Shown here piece by piece: positions 7,575-15,302 of a DNA stretch of 64,000 nt (within the stretch, counting starts at the first letter, position 1; the number at the start of each line of letters is the position of its first letter). The notes below the pieces were generated by a model. That model was given only the letters and a program-made list of their open reading frames with translations. It searched no databases and was not told the DNA's origin. Position numbers and translations under genes: made by a program. Where the stretch lies: contig NZ_CP123385.1 in NCBI RefSeq assembly GCF_040409955.1, forward strand, positions 62,001-126,000, in the 5' to 3' direction. Source of the stretch: Salipiger sp. H15. Lineage in GTDB: Bacteria > Pseudomonadota > Alphaproteobacteria > Rhodobacterales > Rhodobacteraceae.

Positions 7575-8414
7575 TCAGATGGATTTCAGCCTGTTGAGGA
7601 GGTTCTCGACCCCCTGGATGACGGCAGCGTCATGCATGCCGGTCGAGGCAGCGCCGGGCGTGCCCCCCTTCAGGTCCGCGCGCAATTGGCGGGCCTCCTT
7701 CCTGTGCATGCCGCTCTGGGCGGCGAGCAGATCGAGCTTTCGCTCGGCGCGCAGCGCCTTGCCCTCGGCGCTCTGCGAGACGCTGGCGAGCTCGTCCGAA
7801 GAAAGCAGCGTGTCCGCCCAGCCATCCTCGACCGCCTGCGCACCACCGATCCACGTTTCGCGGTCGAGCATCTGCCCGATCTCCGCGGCGGCGATCCCGG
7901 TGCGGGCAGCGTAGATGTCCACCGCCGCGGCATCGAATGGCTCGAGCCAGTTCGCAACATCGCGGAACGCGTGCCGGTCACCGGCGGCGAGCACCCAGGT
8001 GTTGTGGATCATCAGGAAGCCGGCACGGGCAATCTTCATCTCGTCGCCCGCCATGGCGATCACCGAGGCCGCCGAGGCGGCAATGCCCAGCACCTTCACC
8101 GTGACGCGGGCCGGATGCTCGCGCAGGGCGTTGTAGATCGCGAGGCCTTCGAAGTAGTCGCCGCCGGGACTGTTGATCACCACGGTCACGTCGCGCTGGC
8201 CAATGCGGCGGAGCTGCGTCGTGACCTGCTTGGCGGTCACTCCTTCACCCCAGAAGTCCTGCCCGATCACGTCGAGCATGGAAATCGTGGCATCCTCGTC
8301 CTCGAGCGCCGCGCGCACATCCGGGCTCCACCGATCGAGAACTTTCTGCGACAGCCCGCTGCGCAGGCCGGACCGGGACGAGATGTCCGCGCGCGGCAGA
8401 TTACGAATGGTCAT
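7575..8414 (-). CDS. ClpP-like prohead maturation protease
   Basis: This 279-residue protein has an N-terminal extension and then the ClpP/S14 fold: DVTVVINSPGGDYFEGLAIY, VLGIAASAASVIAMAG with the nucleophilic Ser, and ARAGFLMIHNTW with the catalytic His. It ends in a charged helix that may serve as an internal scaffold. In HK97-like phages this enzyme trims the capsid delta domain after assembly. The gene overlaps the end of the portal gene by 14 bases and is followed directly by the capsid gene. Confidence 0.93.
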   Translation of the reverse strand: MTIRNLPRADISSRSGLRSGLSQKVLDRWSPDVRAALEDEDATISMLDVIGQDFWGEGVTAKQVTTQLRRIGQRDVTVVINSPGGDYFEGLAIYNALREHPARVTVKVLGIAASAASVIAMAGDEMKIARAGFLMIHNTWVLAAGDRHAFRDVANWLEPFDAAAVDIYAARTGIAAAEIGQMLDRETWIGGAQAVEDGWADTLLSSDELASVSQSAEGKALRAERKLDLLAAQSGMHRKEARQLRADLKGGTPGAASTGMHDAAVIQGVENLLNRLKSI

Positions 8415-9723
8415 GATCGTGTTCCTCTTCTCCGAGAAGCCAGTGCCGCAGAGCGTTGCGCACCTCGGTGCCGGCCCCGGTCGCGCCGAGCCGATCGAGG
8501 GGCGCCAGATTGGTCTGCGCGGTCAGCTGGTCACCGCCGTCACGGCGCGGCAGGTTGAGTTTCGCGCGGCCCTCGTTCCGATCCATCAGGCCGTTCTGCA
8601 CCATCGACGACAGGAAGGAGGCCTTGGCCTGAGCGTCCATCTGCAGCAGCGCTTCGCGATTGAACTCAGCGTAGACTCGGCGCCGGCCGGTCGGGCGGAT
8701 GAGCTGCTTCTTGATCCTCGCCTCGATGCGGTCGCAGATCGGGTCGATCCCGAGTGTCAGCCAAGAGAGCAGGATCTGCTCCACCCCGCTGCCCCACATG
8801 GTCTGCCCATCCGCCGCATGGCCGATGATGATCGGAGGAACGCCGAACCACCGACAGATTTCCTCGATGTCGAAGCGCCTCGTCTCGAGCATCTGGGCGT
8901 CCTCGGGATTGAGCGAGATGCTCTGCCACGTGGTGCCCGCCTCGAGCAGACCGATCCCCCCGGCCTTGCCGCTTCCGCGCAGCGGCTCGATCAGGTTCTT
9001 TCGCGCCATCTCGCGCTGTTCCGGCGTCAGCTGCTGGTCGAACTGGAAGAAGCCGGAGCCCCGCATCCCATTCGAGAAGGTCACCGCGGCGGCCTCCTGC
9101 GCGGCCATCGCCGCACCGATCGAGTTGGTCCCCGCCGCGATCGGCGACAGGCCGAGGTCGATGTCCTGAAGACCCTGACCGAATCCCTTGATGTGGAAGA
9201 CCTTGTCGCGCGGAAGCTCTTCCGTCTTGCCGCGGTCTGTCACCAGGTAGACCAGTGTGCCGTCGGCTTTCCGCTTCGGCCGGCAGGACCCGCCCAGCGG
9301 AGCGAGGCTTGTCAGCCGGGTGCCGATCATCGTCTGCTCGGCATAGGCGTTGCCTCCCGCCAGCAGCCAAGCCACCTGCCCTTCCCAAAACTCGAGCGGC
9401 GTCTGATCCCGGTTGGGGCTGTCGGTGAGCACCTCGGCCAGCGTGTCGTCGATCTTCACCCGGCTGTCGTTGCCCTGCTTCTCGTACATCGCGAGAGGCA
9501 GGGACGAGACAGCCTGCGCGGTGATCTTGATGCAGGCCCAGACCGCCGCGACCTGCAGCGCGCTGTCCTGCGAAACCACCTTCCCGGCGGTGCTGCTCCG
9601 CCCGGCGAAACGAGCCCAGCCGGCGCCGTTCTGCGTGGTCAGGCGGCGCTCCTTCGCGACCTCGTCCCGCACGGCGTTCATGAGCTTGAAGGGGGCGGCG
9701 AGCGCCCGTGTCACGAGTCCCAT
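8401..9723 (-). CDS. HK97-family portal protein
   Basis: The gene encodes 440 residues. Family features visible are ALQVAAVWACIKITAQAVSS near residue 60, PNRDQTPLEFWEGQVAWLLA, GNAYAEQTMIG, IEEICRWFGVPPIIIGHAAD and CDRIEARIKKQLIRPTGRR. The product is a dodecameric ring at one capsid vertex through which DNA is pumped by the terminase. The gene starts one base after the terminase stop. The C-terminus ends in a His/Asp-rich tail (EEEHDHDHS). Confidence 0.95.
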   Translation of the reverse strand: MGLVTRALAAPFKLMNAVRDEVAKERRLTTQNGAGWARFAGRSSTAGKVVSQDSALQVAAVWACIKITAQAVSSLPLAMYEKQGNDSRVKIDDTLAEVLTDSPNRDQTPLEFWEGQVAWLLAGGNAYAEQTMIGTRLTSLAPLGGSCRPKRKADGTLVYLVTDRGKTEELPRDKVFHIKGFGQGLQDIDLGLSPIAAGTNSIGAAMAAQEAAAVTFSNGMRGSGFFQFDQQLTPEQREMARKNLIEPLRGSGKAGGIGLLEAGTTWQSISLNPEDAQMLETRRFDIEEICRWFGVPPIIIGHAADGQTMWGSGVEQILLSWLTLGIDPICDRIEARIKKQLIRPTGRRRVYAEFNREALLQMDAQAKASFLSSMVQNGLMDRNEGRAKLNLPRRDGGDQLTAQTNLAPLDRLGATGAGTEVRNALRHWLLGEEEHDHDHS

Positions 9724-9724
9724 A

Positions 9725-11422
9725 TCACTCCATCGCCATCACGGCCTGCGCCAGAAAATCATCGATCCGCGCGGGCGCGGCAGGGTTGAGGCTCATCAGC
9801 CAGACGGCATTGAAGAGCGCCATCAGCGGGTCGATCTTGCCCGAGCCGCTGACCGCCTTGGTCACCACCACCGCGTTGCCGCGCGTCTCGGTCTTCGCGT
9901 TGCCGACGCACCAGGTCATCAGCCCTTGCTCGGCGTGCTTCATCGAGCCGTCGTAGAGCTTCCGCTCGGTGCCCTTGATCGCGCCGTTGAGGCGGTAGCC
10001 CTGGCTCACCGGCACCAGCATCTCGGTCGGGATGCCGTCGAGCTCGAGCGCGTCGACGATCGCCGCCACACCCTCAGGGTCGAGGCCGACGCCGGCCTTT
10101 TGCGGCAGGACGCCGGCGCGGTAGAGATTGCCCACCTCGGCGACCAGTTCCTCGACGTCCTGCGTCGGGTGCTGGCAGATCACCAGTTCTCCAGCCTTCT
10201 CGAAGTCCTGCAGCACCGGCACCATCTTCTTTCGGCGCTTGAGCGCGATCGGGTGCACCCAGGCGCGCGACCAGGACAGCCAGCGCCGTGTGTGCCGTTC
10301 GCGACCGACCACGCTCAGCCCGAGCAGGTCATCCATGCCGCCGCCGTCGATCCCGGCGACGCAGACCTCGGAGCGCCGAATGAGCTCCTCGAGCGTCAGA
10401 CCGGGCTCGCTCGCGTCCTCCCAGTAGTCCGTCCCGATCCAGCGGTCATTGTGCAGGCCCATGCCCACCTGGATGTTGAGGTGCTGCGAGGCCCAGATGA
10501 TCTCGGCCTCGAGCCCCTCCTGCCGCCGGGCCGCGTACTGATCCTTGAGGATCTGCAGGTTGACCGAGAGCCCGAGGTTCGGCGTCACCATCGGCCAGAG
10601 CGTGGGATCGCGCCACGGCTTGTCCTTGGCGACCTGGACACGCTCGGGAAACTCGTAGAGCACCGGCAGCATCCGCACGCCCTCGGTGATCTTCCCGTCC
10701 CGCACCCCGCGCGCGAACTCGAGCTTGGTCTTGAACACGCCCATCGGCGGCACGTCCGACTGGGTGGTGATGTAGACCAGCAGCGCGTGCGGGTTCGTCA
10801 CCATGCCGCCGGTGATCTGCGCGATCACCCGCTCCGCGAAAGACCGGGACGCGATCACGTGCAGCTCGTCGATGATCGTCAGCGCCGGAATCTCGCCGGT
10901 CACCACGCCCATCTCGAAGGTCTTCACCGACAGGGTCGCGCCGGTCTTGATCCGCGTGATCGTCTTCAGATGCTCTTGCACGTGGAAGATCGCGGCGAGC
11001 TTGGGGTTCGCCTTGATCATGTCGTGCGCCTGGTCGAAGCAGCGCTGCGCGATGTTCTGCGTCGGGCCGAGGATAAGCATCTGCGCGTTCGGCCGGTCCC
11101 AGAGCAGCAGCGCGGTCAGCCCCAGAGCCGCGGAATAGGTGGTCTTCGAGTTCTTCTTCGGCACCAGCGCGAAGACCTCGTTGATCAGCGGCAGGCCGGT
11201 TTCCGGGTCCTCGGAGCCGAAGGCTGCCCGGACGATGTCGCGGAACCAGTCGCCGGCCGCCTCGGCCAGGCGCGGCTGCCCGGGCACGTCCGGCAGCTGC
11301 AACCCGTTGAAGAAGTTCACCGCCCGTGTGGCCCGGTCCTTGTTCACCGGCAGCGCTGGGATCGGCGTCTCACCGCGCCGGAGCTTTTCCTCCCAGTCCG
11401 GACACGCGAAGTCGAAGGCCAT
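9725..11422 (-). CDS. Phage terminase large subunit
   Basis: This 565-residue protein combines an N-terminal ATPase and a C-terminal nuclease. The ATPase has a deviant Walker A (LVPKKNSKTTYSAALGLTAL), as in the HK97/Terminase_1 family, a Walker B-like strand ending in Asp-Glu (ALTIIDELH) and a coupling motif YITTQSD. The RNase H-like nuclease shows acidic residues in CVAGIDGGGMDDLLGLSVVG and SGSGKIDPLMALFNAVWL. It cuts and pumps DNA into the prohead. It starts three bases after the small subunit gene ends. Confidence 0.95.
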   Translation of the reverse strand: MAFDFACPDWEEKLRRGETPIPALPVNKDRATRAVNFFNGLQLPDVPGQPRLAEAAGDWFRDIVRAAFGSEDPETGLPLINEVFALVPKKNSKTTYSAALGLTALLLWDRPNAQMLILGPTQNIAQRCFDQAHDMIKANPKLAAIFHVQEHLKTITRIKTGATLSVKTFEMGVVTGEIPALTIIDELHVIASRSFAERVIAQITGGMVTNPHALLVYITTQSDVPPMGVFKTKLEFARGVRDGKITEGVRMLPVLYEFPERVQVAKDKPWRDPTLWPMVTPNLGLSVNLQILKDQYAARRQEGLEAEIIWASQHLNIQVGMGLHNDRWIGTDYWEDASEPGLTLEELIRRSEVCVAGIDGGGMDDLLGLSVVGRERHTRRWLSWSRAWVHPIALKRRKKMVPVLQDFEKAGELVICQHPTQDVEELVAEVGNLYRAGVLPQKAGVGLDPEGVAAIVDALELDGIPTEMLVPVSQGYRLNGAIKGTERKLYDGSMKHAEQGLMTWCVGNAKTETRGNAVVVTKAVSGSGKIDPLMALFNAVWLMSLNPAAPARIDDFLAQAVMAME

Positions 11423-11424
11423 GG

Positions 11425-11907
11425 CTAGTGACGGGTCTCATTGTCGAAGAGCGCGTCGAGCTCTTCCTCGGCCTGCAGTGCCGCCGCCCGGGTGATCTCC
11501 TTCTTGCCCTTCGGCGCGGCGCGGCCCGCCGCCGCCGCCTCCCGGCGATAGCGCGCATCGAGTTCGGCCTGGTGCTCGCGATCGAGGATCTGCCGCATCT
11601 CCTTCATCGCAGAGACGTTGCCGCCGTCGGCCGCCTTCTGGAGCTGCAGCAGGTTCTTCGCCCGCGCCTCGGCCAGCGCCATCTCACGGGCGAGCGACCG
11701 GTTGATCTTGCCGTTTTGAAAATAATGCTTCCGCAGCGTCGGCGCCGAGATGCCCATCTCGTCCGCGATCCGCGCAAGGCTCAGACCAGACAGAAGCAAC
11801 GTCCTGACTTTGTTTGCATTTTCCGCCGTCGGCAGATGTTCGTTGCGTCCCGGCTCGCCCCGCTTGGGGTTGATCGGATCGCCGAGGAGGTCAAATTCCA
11901 GAGCCAC
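11425..11907 (-). CDS. Phage terminase small subunit-like protein
   Basis: This 160-residue protein precedes the large terminase. After a short N-terminal arm it has a helix-turn-helix (VRTLLLSGLSLARIADEMGI then SAPTLRKHYFQNG), followed by a long charged helical region (AREMALAEARAKNLLQLQKA through DREHQAELDARYRREAAA) suited to oligomerisation. This agrees with small terminases that bind the packaging site and hand DNA to the motor. The 102-base gap before it (11908-12009) has C- and G-tracts and could hold a cos or pac site, but I see no decisive signal. Confidence 0.8.
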   Translation of the reverse strand: MALEFDLLGDPINPKRGEPGRNEHLPTAENANKVRTLLLSGLSLARIADEMGISAPTLRKHYFQNGKINRSLAREMALAEARAKNLLQLQKAADGGNVSAMKEMRQILDREHQAELDARYRREAAAAGRAAPKGKKEITRAAALQAEEELDALFDNETRH

Positions 11908-12009
11908 GAGAAAAAATCTCCGAGTGAAGGGGGCGCGGGAGTTCAGCTGCGAAAGGCCGAAAGTTTCGACCCTCCCCCCTCCGAGGGCGGGATTTTTCGG
12001 TGCCGGAGG

Positions 12010-12390
12010 TCACCGGCCTGAGGCCAGCCACTCCGCCTTCTCCTGCCGCTGCTTCTCGCCGTCGTGCCACGCCTTGCTGACCGCCTGCAGGTTCTCCGGG
12101 TCGAAGAAGAGCGCGGGGTCACCGCGGTGCGGCGTCTTGTGGTCGACCACCGGGCTGTTCGGCGCCGGGCTCTTGCCGGTCAGGCGTACGCCCGTCTGCT
12201 GGCAGATGAAGCCATCGCGCTTGAGCACCTCGAGCCGAAGCCGCTTCCAACGCGCCGTGTTGTAGAGGGCGCGGCCCGGCATAATGTCGGCACGCTGCTT
12301 TGCCCGCTCGGCCTCATTGGCCGGCACCGCCAAGCGCGATGGCTGACGCCCGAGCCTCCCACCGACGCCCCGCCCGCTCAGTCGTCCCAT
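12010..12390 (-). CDS. Phage HNH endonuclease
   Basis: I use the ATG at 12390 (MGRLSGRGVGGRLGRQ), giving 126 residues. The HNH core is visible as YNTARWKRLRLEVLKRDGFI, CQQTGVRLTG, then VVDHKTPHRGDPALFFDPEN and LQAVSKAWHDGEKQ. It lacks the usual second Cys pair of zinc-bound HNH proteins. Small HNH nucleases next to terminase genes are required for packaging cleavage in HK97-like phages. It lies between the terminator at 12455-12486 and the terminase genes, at the head of the late operon. Confidence 0.85.
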   Translation of the reverse strand: MGRLSGRGVGGRLGRQPSRLAVPANEAERAKQRADIMPGRALYNTARWKRLRLEVLKRDGFICQQTGVRLTGKSPAPNSPVVDHKTPHRGDPALFFDPENLQAVSKAWHDGEKQRQEKAEWLASGR

Positions 12391-12454
12391 GATCGTCCCG
12401 ATGATTGGCTGTGACGCGCAACGCACTCATTGCGCCGCGCTTTCCCATAGCCTG

Positions 12455-12486
12455 AAAACGACAAAGCCCCGCACATTGGCGGGGCT
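12455..12486 (-). terminator. Intrinsic terminator ahead of the late operon
   Basis: On the minus strand an 8-base perfect stem AGCCCCGC/GCGGGGCT (12479-12486 and 12465-12472) with a 6-base loop is followed by TTTGTCGTTTT. It lies downstream of the NusG-like gene and upstream of the HNH-terminase genes, so early transcripts would stop here unless antiterminated. Confidence 0.75.
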
Positions 12487-12626
12487 CGGGACACAGTGCA
12501 GGCGTGTCAGATGTGGCGTTCAACCCATCCTCGCCGCCCACCCGCTCCGGTATCTGTCCCTCTTCGGGAGAGCACTCGGAGCATGAGGCCTGTGGCGGCG
12601 ACGTTAGGAAGCATCACGCCAAGCTG

Positions 12627-13292
12627 TCAACTTTCTTTCTCGGCCAAGCTCACCAGACTGTCCGGTGAAGTCACCACCGAGTTCTCGCGACCGAAAAGCT
12701 CGAAGCGCACCTTGAGCCCGCCCACAGCGTCGATCTCGACCACCTCGCAATGGAAGCCCTCGAAGGGTCCGGCCCGGAACATCGCCCTGTCGCCCACCAG
12801 CACGCGCCGCGCTGCCGCCGCCTTCCGCTTTGCCGCGCGCAGTTCATCCTCCTGCCGCAGGTCCCGCGCGCGCATCTCATGCAGCGCGGCCAGGCGCTTC
12901 GGCCCGAGCACGCCCCACCGGCCGTCAGACCGGCAGAGCGCGCCCGTGAGAAAGGGCGAGGTCAGCACGCGGTGCGGCAGTGGCACGCCGTTGAAGCGGG
13001 CGAAGATGTAGCCCGGCAGATACCGGCGCTCGTACTCGCGGACCCGGCCGCGCACCCGCGTCTGCCGCGACGTGACAGGATGGAAGGCGTAGACGTCCCG
13101 TGCCGCCAGCCAGCTCTCGGCCTGCCGCTCCTGCTGCGGGCGGCAGAGCAGCGCATACCAAGCGCTTTCGCCCGGCTCGAAGATCGGGGCCGAGCTGCTC
13201 TCGATCGGGACGGCGTCGCCCACTCGAAGGCTGAGATAGGGGCTGACCATCGCGTGTGCACTCCACTGCTGTTCCGACATAAAGATGCTCAT
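12627..13292 (-). CDS. Phage NusG-like (RfaH-type) transcription antitermination protein
   Basis: I chose the ATG at 13292 (MSIFMSEQQWSAHAM) because it overlaps the upstream stop in an ATGA. The 221-residue protein has an NGN domain (residues 42-145: AWYALLCRPQQERQAESWLA, the FHPV strand, RRYLPGYIFARFNG, LCRSDGRWGVLG) and a C-terminal KOW-type barrel (RVLVGDRAMFRAGPFEG then VVEIDAVGGLKVRFELFGRE). Such proteins travel with RNA polymerase and suppress termination. A strong terminator 140 bases downstream, just before the late genes, makes a lambda Q-like role likely, though this is inference. Confidence 0.8.
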   Translation of the reverse strand: MSIFMSEQQWSAHAMVSPYLSLRVGDAVPIESSSAPIFEPGESAWYALLCRPQQERQAESWLAARDVYAFHPVTSRQTRVRGRVREYERRYLPGYIFARFNGVPLPHRVLTSPFLTGALCRSDGRWGVLGPKRLAALHEMRARDLRQEDELRAAKRKAAAARRVLVGDRAMFRAGPFEGFHCEVVEIDAVGGLKVRFELFGRENSVVTSPDSLVSLAEKES

Positions 13293-13882
13293 GCGCCGCC
13301 CTCCTGCGCCGCCTCGACATAGCCGCGCACTTTCGCCTCGGTCTCGTCGTACCAGGCGAGCCATTCCCCATCGCCGTCGAAGGGCATGAGCCCACGCGCA
13401 ATGCGATCCCGCACTCGCTCAACCTTCGACGCATGCTCGGCAGCGCGCCGCGCCACCGCCTCCTTCTCACGGAAGCCGGTCGGCGGGCGCTTCTTGTCGG
13501 TCCAGAACTGGTACTCGGCCACGAGCCGGTTCCCCTCGAGCGCCTGCTGCCCGGCGACAGAGCGGAACCACCGCAGCACGGCCGGCAGCTCGCCGAGCGG
13601 GCGCGGCTCGCGCGCCTCGGCATAGCCCTCGAAACTGGCGAGCTCGGGCCAGAAGCACCGGGCCGACCCCTGCCCCTTTGCGCGCATGCACTGCTCGAGC
13701 ACGCGTAGGCTTTCGTCACTGAGGTAGCCCATGCTGTCCGCGATCGCGTCGAGGCGCTTCACCTGGTCCGCCTCCTCGGTGCCCTTGGGAAAGCGGAAGC
13801 CGCGCTGCCTGAGCGGCGCGATAAGCAATCTGCGCACCCGGTCACGGTTGGTCTCGATGGTGGTGGTCTGCTCTACGGTCAT
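13289..13882 (-). CDS. Phage early protein of unknown function
   Basis: From the ATG at 13882 (MTVEQTTTIETNRDRVRR) the product is 197 residues. It is rich in Arg, Glu and Ala and mostly helical, with RKEAVARRAAEHASKVERVR-like charged helices in the second half and a Trp-rich end (DGDGEWLAWYDETEAKVRGY). I recognise no catalytic motif. It is coupled (ATGA) to the NusG-like gene downstream and separated from the replication-initiator-like gene by the palindrome-rich region 13883-14134. A role in replication or gene control is possible but unproven. Confidence 0.6.
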   Translation of the reverse strand: MTVEQTTTIETNRDRVRRLLIAPLRQRGFRFPKGTEEADQVKRLDAIADSMGYLSDESLRVLEQCMRAKGQGSARCFWPELASFEGYAEAREPRPLGELPAVLRWFRSVAGQQALEGNRLVAEYQFWTDKKRPPTGFREKEAVARRAAEHASKVERVRDRIARGLMPFDGDGEWLAWYDETEAKVRGYVEAAQEGGA

Positions 13883-14134
13883 CGCCAGCCTCCTTTTCTC
13901 GGCAGGTCCGGGGTTATCCACAGCCGTCGCCGTTGGTTTGGCGCGCCGCAGTCTTTTCGTTTCTTTCTCGTTTCCTCTCCTTTCAGCGGGAACGGAAACG
14001 GTCCAAAAAAGGGGAGCGCTCGTCACCGAACGCGGAGAAACACGGAATATTCCGTGTTCTTTCCGTTCCGTTCTGTGATCTTTCCGGAATATTCTGTGAC
14101 GGTAACAGAATGTCACGGAACGGCAGCGCCCCTT
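13883..14134. other. Candidate phage replication origin: DnaA box plus palindrome cluster
   Basis: These 252 bases hold no gene. They contain a perfect DnaA box TTATCCACA at 13914-13922, a perfect 16-base palindrome CACGGAATATTCCGTG at 14041-14056, a second GGAATATTC core at 14087-14095, a TTCTGT/ACAGAA hairpin (14092-14110) and an inverted pair CCGTTCCG/CGGAACGG (14063-14070, 14116-14123). The region is richer in A and T than its neighbours and directly follows a Rep-like gene. An alternative is an operator region for the 13882 promoter. Confidence 0.5.
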
Positions 14135-14752
14135 TCATCGCGACATTTCCATCTGGAATTCATCCAGGGCCTGCCGCACCAGTGGCTCCCGGCGCTGCGC
14201 GTCGGGGTAGTGTTCCTCGAGCCAGTCGTTGAAGCGCTCGAGGAATCCCGGCGTGCGCGGCAGCTGCGGCGCGCTGATCCGCTTCTCGATCATCTCGCGC
14301 AGGTCTTTCAGACGCTTCGCCAGCCGCCGTTGATCGGCCTCGACCATGTTCTTCTTCCGGGACTTTAGCGCCTCGAGCGCGACTTCCTGGACGATCGGGT
14401 GCGCATACCTGATCTCGCCGTTGTCGCAGCGCACCAGGTGCCAATTGTGCAGCGGGTTGATCTCCCGCTCGCATAGCTGGCGCCACCGATCGAGGCTGAC
14501 GCCGACGGTGTCCGCAAGCAGACGCTCATCCGTCGGCAAGGTCCCTACCGGGGTTTCGTCATGCGCCTCGCAGATCAGCAGGAAGCCGAACCAGCCGACT
14601 TCCGGCTCGGCGAGGCGCCGGAAGTTGCTCTTGCGCCAGCGCTTGAGGTTCCACTGGATGAAGAAGTGAGAGTCGAGCCGATCCTCGGCCGAGATCGGAT
14701 ACAGCGGCAGGTCTTCCCCGCCGTGCACCAACGTAAGCGCGTGCCTGGTCAT
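14135..14752 (-). CDS. Putative phage replication initiator-like protein (DUF1376-like)
   Basis: This 205-residue protein has a segment HFFIQWNLKRWRKSNFRRLA, then VGWFGFLLICEAHDETPVG, TLPTDERLLADTVGVSLDRW and a wHTH-like continuation. It is followed by a charged coiled region (KSRKKNMVEADQRRLAKRLK). This resembles the DUF1376-type winged-helix proteins encoded next to replication genes in many phages and plasmids. The DnaA-box and palindrome region begins right after its stop. The start overlaps the upstream gene by four bases. The replication role is inferred. Confidence 0.5.
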   Translation of the reverse strand: MTRHALTLVHGGEDLPLYPISAEDRLDSHFFIQWNLKRWRKSNFRRLAEPEVGWFGFLLICEAHDETPVGTLPTDERLLADTVGVSLDRWRQLCEREINPLHNWHLVRCDNGEIRYAHPIVQEVALEALKSRKKNMVEADQRRLAKRLKDLREMIEKRISAPQLPRTPGFLERFNDWLEEHYPDAQRREPLVRQALDEFQMEMSR

Positions 14753-15048
14753 GCCTCACCACCTTTCGAAAACGCCCCGGCCCAACGCGCCCAATGCGCG
14801 GCCATCTCCAGACGGAGCGCGTAGTGCGCCTCGCTGTAGCCCACCTCATCGCCATATCGACGCGCCGACATCATGGCTCGCGCGTGCCCGTGCGCCGCGC
14901 CGATCTCGTCGTCGGGCTGGGCACGCGGGAAGGCGTCGAGCGCGGCACTCAGCGCCCTCAGGTCACCGATGCAGGCAGCGATACCGCCGCTGCGCAGGGC
15001 GAGCGCAGTGGCGGCAATGATGAAGGCAGAACGTACCCGACTGCTCAT
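14749..15048 (-). CDS. Small phage protein of unknown function
   Basis: From the ATG at 15048 (MSSRVRSAFIIAATALALRS) the product is 99 residues. It has an Ala/Leu-rich N-terminal helix, then helices containing Trp and Tyr (AHYALRLEMAAHWARWAGAF). I see no known motif. It overlaps the small HTH gene upstream (ATGA at 15045-15048) and the Rep-like gene downstream (ATGA at 14749-14752), so it is one link of a coupled early operon. Confidence 0.6.
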   Translation of the reverse strand: MSSRVRSAFIIAATALALRSGGIAACIGDLRALSAALDAFPRAQPDDEIGAAHGHARAMMSARRYGDEVGYSEAHYALRLEMAAHWARWAGAFSKGGEA

Positions 15049-15302
15049 GCCGCACCCGCCCACCAGCGCGCCGCCATGCCGGCGTCCTGGTTCTCCGGCT
15101 TGACGCATTGGCAGACGGGAACCCCGCGCTGCTCGCACGCCGCCTCATGCTGCCGCTCGCCCTCACGGACGCGGTGGAAGATACCGAGCACCGATGCCCT
15201 GGACCGGCCAAGCCGGTGCCCGATCTCGGCGGCGGACAAGCCGCACTCGTCGCGCAATCGCAGCATTTCGAGATCCCGCAGATCGGCCTCACGGTCCATC
15301 AT
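15045..15302 (-). CDS. Small GcrA/sigma-like helix-turn-helix protein
   Basis: The product is 85 residues, starting MMDREADLRDLEMLRLRD. A helix-turn-helix is clear in CGLSAAEIGHRLGRSRASVL followed by GIFHRVREGE, close in style to the DNA-binding domain of GcrA or to single units of the neighbouring four-HTH protein. The C-terminal third carries three Cys (AACEQRGVPVCQCVKPENQD) that might bind a metal. The start overlaps the stop of the four-HTH gene. Confidence 0.7.
   Translation of the reverse strand: MMDREADLRDLEMLRLRDECGLSAAEIGHRLGRSRASVLGIFHRVREGERQHEAACEQRGVPVCQCVKPENQDAGMAARWWAGAA

Noticed and set aside
12487..12626. tRNA-like fold between the NusG-like gene and the late terminator
   Set aside because: A GGTTGAA string is present but there is no proper T-loop, acceptor stem or anticodon arm.
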